A stretch of 64,000 bases of DNA from Flabesymbios commensalis (lineage: Eukaryota; Annelida; Polychaeta; Terebellida; Flabelligeridae): contig OZ024912.1 in NCBI GenBank assembly GCA_964017125.1, forward strand, positions 80,348,649 to 80,412,648, given 5' to 3'. A program made the position numbers and the translations under genes. Shown in pieces: positions 55,961 to 64,000 of the stretch (positions within the stretch are counted from its first letter, which is position 1; every line of letters begins with the position of its first letter). A model generated the notes under the pieces. The model was not told the origin of the DNA, did not search any database, and saw only the letters and a list, made by a program, of their open reading frames with translations.

Positions 55961-56390
55961 ATGTGTGTATAGGGCATTGAAGCAGGGTTAGGATTATATA
56001 TTATAATGTTTCTGCTGTTGAATGGAAAGAAAAATTATTCAAACTGTGTTTAATTGTATTCTGATAGTCGCTGCAACAAATTAAGCTTTAAAATTTTGAA
56101 TAAAAGACATATAATTGATGGGTCGATGTGACAACTGGAAGATGACTACCTATTGTGATTAAATAAGAGTAAGAACTGCAACTTCATCTAACCACGTTTC
56201 CTGCAGTGCAAAATTACGGAAAACGGGCTGATTTTCACAATATCAGTGCTTAATAAAAGAGCTCCCAAAGCAACATCATTCGATGTATTCGAAAAATTTA
56301 AGAAATATATTGATCAGAACAACTTGCTGTTCCATCCTTGTTTGAAAAAAATAAAACAATTTTTTTTTAAATTTATAGGCCCTATATATG
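55961..56390. other. Spacer between the two MITE copies
   Basis: AT-rich, no recognised feature. Confidence 0.3.
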
Positions 56391-56884
56391 GGTCTCACCA
56401 GCCTAAATGAGCCGAAATCCAAGGGGGATGGCTACTGACTAGAGAATCCCTACCCAAATTACTGCTTTAAATGGTTGTTTCCGCTTCTGGTGAATTAAGA
56501 AAAATACAGGAATGTTGTAATTATGTGGGTAAATTGTAAGCACACACTGTTTTTCGCTATCTGTTATATGAGGTATAGCTGTTATGTGAGATTCTCGGTT
56601 GGACACATCGGGTGAGAAGGATTTGTGTCTTTTCTGGGAATGGGCGCAAGAATATTTCGGGAGATCTGGGCAAAACGGACCTTTTTACCAACATGGGAGT
56701 GTAGCTCAAAATGCAGGAAGTTGGCATACCATTTTCGAAGCTGTTTTTGAAAAAGGAGAGCTTAGGCTTTATTATGGTGTGTCACATAGGGGGGCAGTTA
56801 GGGACGAAAGTGGTGATTTCGGCCCTTAGAATGTTGGCATTATTCATGCGTTTCAATGGGACTGGCATTTGGGGTGGTGAGACC
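56391..56884. mobile_element. 494-bp MITE, copy 2
   Basis: Same ends and interior as copy 1, in the same orientation; starts GGTCTCACCAGCC. Target duplications are not clear for either copy. Confidence 0.85.
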
Positions 56885-57059
56885 AAAATGGACAGGACAC
56901 GGCCGACCAGCTAAGACTAAAAACTGTATGTACATAAATATAGTGCCTATAAACAGGTAATCCCCCGATTAACAGGTGATCATAGCACACCGCTGACTTA
57001 CATTATATATTCAGATACATAAATGACTATGTATATATTTACCTTTCACGGTGTCATCA

Positions 57060-57245
57060 GTGATTAGCCTATATCATGTATATGATGACCGGTTTACACA
57101 GTCAGAGCTGATGCCGAGGTTTGGAGACTCACTGTCCTTCGTCACTGACAAGCGTACACACTGCTGTGTGTAGATCGGGGCCTCCAAGGAGTGTTCACAC
57201 TACCATCGTACCAGGCGCTATCTATTCACCAACACTATTGTTGAG
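57060..57245 (+). repeat. Dispersed repeat 'tagcgcctggcg' family, inverse copy
   Basis: 'gtcactgacaagcgtacaca', 'ggcctccaaggagtgttcac', 'ccaggcgctatctattcac'. Confidence 0.65.
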
Positions 57246-57393
57246 GAATGGTTTCATTTGTCAAGCTGTGTCATTATTAAAACGGAATTTACTTTAATTA
57301 TGATAAGAGCCGGATGTATATAGTTAGAATGATCTCACCCTCCACTGTGTTTAGGGGTGGCGTTTGCAAACTAGATTTAGGCCTGTATATATA

Positions 57394-57752
57394 GTCGGAT
57401 TCACATTAAATTCAGCAACCAGGATTATTGAATTTCGCGGATTTCTCAGTCAATTCTCAACCAATATTCATGAAAATTTCGCGAAGTTTTGATAAGTATT
57501 GTAGAAGTTAGACCATTTGACATGTAATACAATTCTGAGACGAAGCTAATGGCTTTATAGAGGGCAACATTTTTATTTATTTACTACATGTCAAATGGTC
57601 TAACTTTTTAAATACTTACCAAAACTCCGCGAAACTTTCAGGGGGGTCACAACATGAATGGAAAATAGTGTGTGTAAAATTTCATGAAAATTGATTGAGT
57701 ATTGACGGAGAAATCGGCGAAATTCATCCACCACGGTGAATGTGAATCCTGG
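57394..57752. mobile_element. Foldback MITE (GGATTCACATT ends), TA-flanked
   Basis: Arms of about 140 bp: ggattcacattaaattcagc ... 'ttagaccatttgacatgta' on the left are matched by 'tacatgtcaaatggtctaa' ... aatgtgaatcc on the right. TA dinucleotides flank both ends, as for Tc1/mariner-type insertion (inference). Confidence 0.8.
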
Positions 57753-57844
57753 TATAGTCACAGTAATAATAGACGAAAAGATGTATACATTTAGTGCCTA
57801 TAAACAGATAACCATCCCTATTATGATATATTCCGATTTATAAA

Positions 57845-58055
57845 TGACCATGTATATTTACCTTTCACGGGCGGCATCATCAAAGATTACATGAGTAGTG
57901 TACACATTTCTGCCCCCTGCTGTCAAACGTCTCGCTGTTCTGTGTCATTGACACGCGTGTACACTGATGTATGCTTCGCTATGCGCAGAGCGAGGCCTCC
58001 AAGGGGTGCATTCAACACCAGGCGCTATTTATTTATTAACACTATTAATGCTGAT
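57845..58055 (+). repeat. Dispersed repeat 'tagcgcctggcg' family, inverse copy
   Basis: 'tttacctttcacgggcggca', 'agcgaggcctccaaggggtg', 'caccaggcgctatttattta'. Confidence 0.7.
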
Positions 58056-58249
58056 ATTGCGTGCTCTTCCATACAGTATGGTTTCAATGCTTAAACTGTG
58101 TCATTATTATAATCATATTTTGATTCTGATGTTTAATGTGAGCACTATGTATTGAATAAATGAAAACACCGGTAACATATACAATCAGATTTACCTTTCT
58201 GAGAGTTATAAGCGGTGATATCACATCAAATCACTTACATTTTGACATG

Positions 58250-58333
58250 GAATGTTGGCTCAATGTTGGACCATCGTCACAGATAATGGCCCAACATTGA
58301 CCCGACTATGGATCAACTTCTCGTGCTTGTTGG
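58250..58333. mobile_element. Hairpin-family copy
   Basis: gaatgttggctcaatgttgg + accatcgtcacaga ... 'caacttctcgtgcttgttgg'. Confidence 0.55.
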
Positions 58334-58344
58334 ACCAGCAATAA

Positions 58345-58740
58345 TTAGTTCAGTAAAGGGTGGATATAAGTTAAATGGTGGATGGGAACTAAAAGGTGGA
58401 TGACAATTAAATGGTGGATGAGGACGCAATGGTGGATGAGGACGAAATAGTGGATGAGGACGAAATGGCGAATACGGACGAAATGTTGGATAGGACGGAA
58501 AGGTGGATGAGGACGAAATAGTGGATAGTGTAGAAAGGTCACATGAAAGTTAAATGGCATATGGAGATTAAAGGATGGATAAAGAAACAAAGGGTGGACG
58601 TAAATTAAAAGGTAGGCTAGATAAGGAGTAAAGCGTGGATGAAGAATAAAGGGAGTATGGGTATTACCAATGGATTTACACTAAGGGGTGAATGAAGATT
58701 AAAGGGTGGATGAGGAATAAAGGGTAGATTGAGCATAAAA
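58345..58740 (+). repeat. Degenerate minisatellite (ggtggatgaggacgaaat-type)
   Basis: Irregular units like those at 9130-9609. Confidence 0.8.
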
Positions 58741-58744
58741 GGTT

Positions 58745-59387
58745 TACAAGGATTTGTTTTGATTCATTCAGCAAACCATACATGAAACATAGCATACATG
58801 GTAATTATAATTTATTTAAAAATAAAAACCGACAGCCACCATGCCTGGTCACCAGGGATAGTACACACTGGAAAGTTACCTGGTGAGGTGTTCTTATTTC
58901 CACAGCGGTCCCTATAAACAGTGATCCAGGATGAAGATAGGAAAGTATTTGGAGCATGGGTGAAACTTAGATAGGGAGGCTTAGCCTACTATTAAAAATA
59001 CATGAAATGCTGAAAAAATTAACATTCACGGACGATTTGAATGTACCATATGTAGGTTGAACCTTCCGTCTTGACCTACTGAACTCAGAATGTTTGGGAA
59101 ACCAGAGTCTCACATGTCATGTGCGACTCAGACCTCCCACTCAATCAAAGGCAGGTCAGTCGGGTTAAATGCTGAATTAGTAAATTATATAAATTATGTC
59201 CAAAGCTAAATGAAGATGTCATTTTCCCTTCTGTCCATTTCGATGCGATTATGATCTCTCAACCCACGCTTAAAGGTAGTGCCATTTAGAGCTGATTTAA
59301 GGTGGGCTGGAAGAGCATTCCAGGATAAAAAGAGACCGGCCATAAAAGGGTGGAAATGATGGATAGAGTAATAAAATTGCATGGCAA
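58745..59387. other. Unassigned stretch
   Basis: No gene or array recognised. Confidence 0.3.
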
Positions 59388-59391
59388 TTAA

Positions 59392-59756
59392 AGGGACTGG
59401 CCCAGGCTAAAATCATAAAAAAATCGGTGATTTTATTTCGGGTTCCTAATATGACCATATGATGTAAACATGTACATAGACTAGAACTGCAAATTTTTAT
59501 AATTTTTGTGCTGCGCATTCATCAGTTAGACTAGATATAGAGACGAAATTCCCGCATTTCCTATTTTTGACATGGTTGTCAATAATTAGAAATCAGAAAT
59601 TTCGTCTCTATATCTAGCCTAACTGGTGAATGCGCAGCACAAAAATTATAAAAATTTGCAGTTCTAGTCTATGTACATGTTTACATCATATGGTCATATT
59701 AAGAACCCGAAATAAAATCACCGATTTTATGATGATTTTAGCGTGGGCCAGTCCCT
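59392..59756. mobile_element. 365-bp foldback MITE with TTAA target duplication
   Basis: TTAA at 59388-59391 and 59757-59760. Ends AGGGACTGGCCCA... and ...GTGGGCCAGTCCCT. Arms of about 150 bp are almost perfect inverted copies ('actagaactgcaaattttta', 'ttagactagatatagagacg' + aaatt). Confidence 0.9.
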
Positions 59757-59764
59757 TTAAATGA

Positions 59765-59850
59765 AAGATGGTGCTTAAAGGGTGAATGGGGAGAAAAGGG
59801 TGGATGGGGGCTAAATGGTGGTTGGAGGATATAAGGGTAGATGGAGAATG
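59765..59850 (+). repeat. Short run of the gggtggat minisatellite
   Basis: ggtgcttaaagggtgaatgg + ggagaaaagggtggatggg. Confidence 0.7.
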
Positions 59851-59892
59851 GGTGGGTGGATATTTTTCCACTTCGCTTTCTGCACAATCATG

Positions 59893-60105
59893 GCAATATC
59901 ATGATAGTCCTATCCTTATCGAATGACTTCAAGATTTTTTTTTATAGTAGCAGACAACACTATCCATTCCAGGCATTGGAACAGTTTGAATCATTTTATA
60001 CACACAACCTCAATACCAATTATCCGACCAGGCCGAGATTTGAACACAGTACCCCTGAGTTTTGAGCCTCAACGGGATCGAATGAGGCATCCGTGCCGGC
60101 CATAA
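59893..60105 (-). repeat. tRNA-derived SINE-like unit, composite copy 2
   Basis: Paralog of 8917-9125: 'cctatccttatcgaatgact', 'taccaattatccgaccaggc' + cgagatttgaacacag, ending at gccggcc. Confidence 0.7.
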
Positions 60106-60600
60106 AAGGGTGGATGCGGACTAAATGGTGTATGAGGATAGAGGGTCTATAATGATTAAAGGGTGGCTGTGGAATAAAGGGTGGATGAGAATTACAGGGT
60201 GGATATAGGATAGAGGGTGGATACCTCATGGGGAATAAAGGGTTTATAAGGATAAAACGTCAGCGAAATATAAATGGTGGATGTGAGAATAAAGAGTGGA
60301 TGAGGAATTGGTTGATGGAGACTAAAGGGTGGATGGGAATAAAAGGTGGATGGGGAATAAAGGGGTTACAAATACAAAAAGTGAGCGAAATATAAATGGT
60401 GGATATGTGGAATAAAATGTGGGTAAAGATTAAAGGGTGGTTGGTGGGTAGAGGGTGGATCGGGAATAAAGGGTGGATGAAGATTGAATGGTGGATCGGG
60501 AATAAAAGTTGGATGGGGAATAAAGAGTTTACAGAGACCAAAACTTGAATGAAATATAAATGGTTGATGAGGAATAAAGACTGGATGAAGGATGGATGTC
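60106..60600 (+). repeat. Degenerate minisatellite, composite copy 2
   Basis: Same satellite and phase as 9130-9609, ending in 'gaaggatggatgtcgccgat'. Confidence 0.85.
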
Positions 60601-60790
60601 GCCGATCTACAGATACACATTTGTATGTATAAAATAGCGCCTGGCGGTGTGTGCACACTTTGAAGGCCTCGCGCTACACACACAACTGTTTACTCTCGTA
60701 CGCTCAGGGGCACCGGACCAAGAAATAGCTGTAGGCCTATGGGATAGTGAGAAGTCTAATAATGGACAGCAGCACTGTGCAAACTGCAGC
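60601..60790 (-). repeat. Dispersed repeat 'tagcgcctggcg' family, uninterrupted copy
   Basis: Collinear with 9949-10510 but without the SINE. It contains both empty target sites (gtcgccgatcta at about 60598-60609; gagaagtctaata at about 60750). Confidence 0.8.
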
Positions 60791-60800
60791 TGTTGTTAAC

Positions 60801-61204
60801 CTACTCTCAACTAGGGCCCAGGGCCATTCATTTCTGTGCTTGGGACTACGTCTTCACGCGGATTGCAACAGATCACGTTACCACCCCCACTCGTGACATT
60901 CTTGCCACATAGATCCTAGTGAACACTAAATATTTGTAAAAGCATTTATACAATGTTGGATCAGCACTGGGGCCATCAACTTAAAGTGTGTGGCCTGGGG
61001 CCATTTATTTGAAGTGTGTGGCCTGGGGCCATCGACGTATCAGTTGTGTGGCCTGGGGCCATCTAAGCATGGTTTATTAATGTTTAAGTACACCTAATTT
61101 GGATGGCCCTAGGCCACACACTTTGGAATTGATGGTGTAGTAAAATATCGATTCGAAAGTAGTTCTCAGGTTATAAGATGACCCTGGGCCCTAGTTGAGA
61201 GTAG
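60801..61204. mobile_element. 404-bp MITE with 27-bp inverted ends
   Basis: ctactctcaactagggccca + gggccat and atgaccctgggccctagttg + agagtag. The interior repeats gtgtggcctggggccat three times. Confidence 0.85.
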
Positions 61205-61262
61205 AAAAACAACGACTGCTACTGGCATGCTAGTAGAGATATCAATAACACACCAAGATCCA

Positions 61263-61365
61263 CCACAGCAACACTTTGACCCAATGCTGGGCTAATGTTG
61301 GCCCACCGTCTACGACACTGGGCCAACACTACCCCAGCAATAGGTTACCGTGTCGTGTTTGCTGG
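61263..61365. mobile_element. Hairpin element, solitary copy
   Basis: ccacagcaacactttgaccc + aatgctgggc ... ttaccgtgtcgtgtttgctg + g, with 'ggcccaccgtctacgacactgg'-type loop. It is not next to a 48-bp array. Confidence 0.75.
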
Positions 61366-61369
61366 TCAC

Positions 61370-61995
61370 CTAGGCCTAGACCCTATGCCTAGTATGGGCG
61401 ATAAAATAAGAAACCTTCATTATCGCCCAAAACTGCAAATAAACTCTTTTCGTTTAATAACTGGCAGCTGAATGACGGAGGTTAGACGGGGCACCTGTCT
61501 TACTGCGGGGGCGGGATCGGTTGTCAATGTTGACTAGGCTTAGACGGAGGTACTATTAATAAAACTTTCCCTGAAGGCTGAAGTGAAACAAATTAAAAAA
61601 GTCTCCTAGCTATTACTAAAGACCGTGGCGAACTAAAATAAGTGGTTTACTTCGCCAGACCTAAATGAATGGTGTGAAAACAACATGTATATTATCAATT
61701 GCACAGAAAGACTAAGCGTGTTGCTGTGGTTGACGTGTTGCTGTGGTTGATCTGTCTGCAGCCATCCCTCTATCCTTTGTTCTCAACGGAAGTAGGCCTA
61801 TTATAGGGCTTACATGCGAATGCGTCTCCTCCAGTGGCCTATCGCTATTGTATTGCGTTAAACAAGCATTAAAATATTTATTCCTCATCCATCATTTTGC
61901 TTTATTCACTATTTAGTTGATGGACAAAGCGTAATCATATTATCCACTGATTATATAAGGAGACTATTCGTTTCTGGATCACGCAAAACGCCAGC
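61370..61995. other. Unassigned stretch
   Basis: No feature that I can support. Confidence 0.3.
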
Positions 61996-61999
61996 ATGA

Positions 62000-62200
62000 A
62001 TAATGTAAGTGATATAGATAGCGCTTGGTAGTGTGGGCACTGCTTGGAGGCCTCGCTCTACACATACGGCAGTGTGCACGCTTGTCAGTGACAAAGAACA
62101 GCTAGCGGATAAACTGTTGTCAGCAGCTCTGTGTAACATGTGTGAACTTACGTCATATAATCCCTGATTTCGCAGTAAAAGGTAAATATAAATGGCTATT
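62000..62200 (-). repeat. Dispersed repeat 'tagcgcctggcg' family copy
   Basis: 'agatagcgcttggtagtgtg', 'cttggaggcctcgctctaca', 'tttcgcagtaaaaggtaaat'. Confidence 0.7.
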
Positions 62201-62629
62201 TATTATCTGAATATATGTTATTTTTTAGTTGTGAGCAGTGATATAGGATGGTTATAATGTTAATAGACTATGACTCGAATATAGCCAATTAAATGCCGAT
62301 CAGTGCCATTGTTTGTTTGGCATAGCCAGCCCTGAATACAGGCTGCGCGGGCCTCTCGACTTTGTCGGTCGCTCTCTTACTCCCGGCAAAATATATATAT
62401 AATGTATTATTGGGACCGTTCAGAGCTGTTTCATAACATTATGATGCACTATTTAATATCGTAGGTTGCAGCTCATAGCGCCATTTATAGATGTTGAAAT
62501 CGTTTAAGGGAACTCCTTGAGATGAGAATATAAAATTGTGTCAATTTTGAAATTTAATTTATATGAAGCTATATAGCCTACTGATCTTAAATAAAGTACA
62601 AGAACGTAAAAAAAAAAATGTTAAAGCAC

Positions 62630-63341
62630 CTGCCAAGAGTTAAGATTGAGCCGACACGAGTGAAATATGGCCGCAAACGCCACAGATCTCGCCGATTTTG
62701 TGCAAATTAAACACATTCAACATCAGTGACCAACAAATGAATACCCGCATGGAACTTTTACATATTTCAAAAGTATAATGACTAATTTTCATAATTTTAG
62801 GGCGATGTAATTAGCCATACTAGGCAAAACAGTTTGTAGCTTATATCAGCGTACTCAGCAGATTTTGAGGCTTTCCAAAGGTTTACGTAATCAAGTACGG
62901 CCAAATTGACATAGAGAAATTATTTTTACAAACCATTATTATTTATCTTGACATCCCGAAGCTTGAATCAGTCGTTTTGTTTAAAAACGCAGTTTCATGG
63001 GGCAGACCTTGTCTGTTTTTCTGATCGTCCTAGGAAGAGGGAAGGATGAGCCGCGGAAGAGTGAAATTTGGATAAATGTCAAGATGAATAATAATGGTTT
63101 GTAAAAATACTTTTCCCTATGCCAATTTGACCGTACTTGTGTGCGTAGACCTTTGTAAAGCCTCACAATCTGCTGAGTGCACTGCTATAACTACAAACTG
63201 TTTTGCCTAGTATGGCTAATTACATCGCTCTAAAATCGTTGAAATGAGTCATTATACTCTTGGAATATGTGAAAAATCGCGATGTCTGTAGCGTTTGCGG
63301 CCCTATTTCACTCGTGTCGGCTCAATCTTCACTCGTGGCAG
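62630..63341. mobile_element. 712-bp foldback element
   Basis: Left arm ctgccaagagttaagattga + gccgacacgagtgaaata; the right arm is its inverse with a few differences. Further matched words are 'gatgtaattagccatactag' + gcaaaacagtttgtag, and 'tttacaaaccattattattt'. Arms of about 270-330 bp around a unique centre (62960-63065); the left arm has extra DNA near 62695-62755. Confidence 0.85.
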
Positions 63342-63429
63342 ACGATTTCACTCTTCTTCGCTCAATCGATTAGGCTGTGTGATTTTGGGCCCTTTTCTTC
63401 AATTTATTACGTGTCCGTATCAGTTTCCT

Positions 63430-63850
63430 TAGGTCTGGAGTTAGCCAAGGCTGTGTGAAAATGCTAAAAAGAAAATATATCCCTATATGCAGAATACTAA
63501 TCATTAGAAACAAAGTAACCTTTGCAATTAGAAAATCGAAAAAACATTATTATAGAAATTTTATCAGTGAAAATGTGAAGCAGCCTGCCAAGCTCTGGAA
63601 GGCATTGAAACAAGTACTTCCACAGGGGAAATCCTCTGTAGAAAGGCTCTAACTGAATGATGCTGGCAATGTACTTAACACCAACAAAGGCATTGCAGCC
63701 CATTTTAATTAATTTTTTCAACTGTTGGTAAAAAATTGGCTGAGAAGTTCAGGGGAGTAAAATCTAAAATTGAAAACCCATATCCACTGGGAACATGGAA
63801 ATTTAATTTCTTTCACGGAAGTCACACCAGAGCTAATAAGGAACGGAGTG
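63430..63850 (+). pseudogene. LINE fragment between endonuclease and RT
   Basis: RNKVTFAIRKSKKHYYRNFI + SENVKQPAKLWKALKQVLP matches the linker upstream of the RT in LINE ORF2. Downstream pieces NDAGNVLTNTKGIAAHFN.FF and TEVTPELIRNGV continue it across a stop and frameshifts. The homology then fades. Confidence 0.8.
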
Positions 63851-64000
63851 GCTATTCGTATGGAAAGTATTAATGGGAATCAATAGGAGCCCGTCATTTC
63901 GTAAGCGAGGCTACCCATAGAGTTACATTATGAAGAATCACGTACGATTAGCCACTGCCAATAAAGAAACAGTTCGATTCCTTGGACGTTGAAAAAGCGA

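Noticed and set aside
55675-56829. 76-codon frame conserved in both copies of the GGTCTCACC MITE
   Set aside because: By eye the two copies differ by about six amino-acid-changing and two silent changes, and one lacks the ATG, so there is no sign of coding constraint; the similarity is from recent copying.
55468-56884. The two about 493-bp direct repeats as a pair of long terminal repeats
   Set aside because: Each has its own inverted ends (GGTCTCACC.../...GGTGAGACC), and the 430-bp interval has no coding remnant, so two MITEs fit better.

Overview
The window looks like a gene-poor, repeat-dense piece of a marine invertebrate nuclear genome, most likely a mollusc and perhaps a gastropod. The reasons are the AT-rich intergenic DNA, GT-AG introns, many short inverted-repeat (MITE-like) elements, tRNA-derived SINEs, APE-type LINEs with invertebrate-style ORFs, lineage-expanded C2H2 zinc-finger genes and long minisatellite arrays. 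No species can be named from sequence alone.

Host genes. (1) At the left edge, minus strand, a small spliced gene for a secreted cysteine-rich peptide (about 47-723); I found it by joining splice sites, because its exons are too short to stand out as open frames. (2) Three paralogous C2H2 zinc-finger genes: 20927-21769 (+, open), 32022-33150 (+, decayed) and 52965-53862 (-, seven fingers, one frame break at a T-run). All three share an N-terminal motif not made of fingers and an upstream 3' splice site. (3) A GT11 alpha-1,2-fucosyltransferase terminal exon at 44727-45772 (+), intact and with both family motifs. A further collapsed finger fragment lies at 39720-39926.

Mobile DNA. A near full-length LINE (33277-39353) sits between perfect 19-bp target duplications; its ORF2 starts with a 2A-type ribosome-skipping motif. 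A 4.3-kb element (13853-18201) has unusually long terminal inverted repeats, over 1 kb each and built from about 165-185 bp subrepeats, around a decayed coding region for an unnamed protein with a PIN-like C-terminal signature. There are also a PIF/Harbinger transposase remnant (about 3600-4180), five LINE scraps, at least eight MITE or foldback elements, several SINE copies and a 5S-rRNA-like sequence (52262-52381).

Architecture at 40.6-51.3 kb. Three minisatellites (54/57-bp, 48-bp, 20-bp) occur in that order on the left and in mirrored order and orientation on the right, with the fucosyltransferase in the middle. A third, simpler block lies at 26.5-29.2 kb. A roughly 100-bp hairpin element with ends CCAGCAAACACGA/TCGTGTTTGCTGG accompanies every 48-bp array and shares its core word, so the satellite probably grew from it.

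Right part (53.9-64 kb): no convincing host gene. It holds MITEs, foldbacks, a second copy of a composite repeat first seen at 8.9-10.5 kb (this copy preserves the empty sites of two SINE insertions), and a LINE fragment at the edge.
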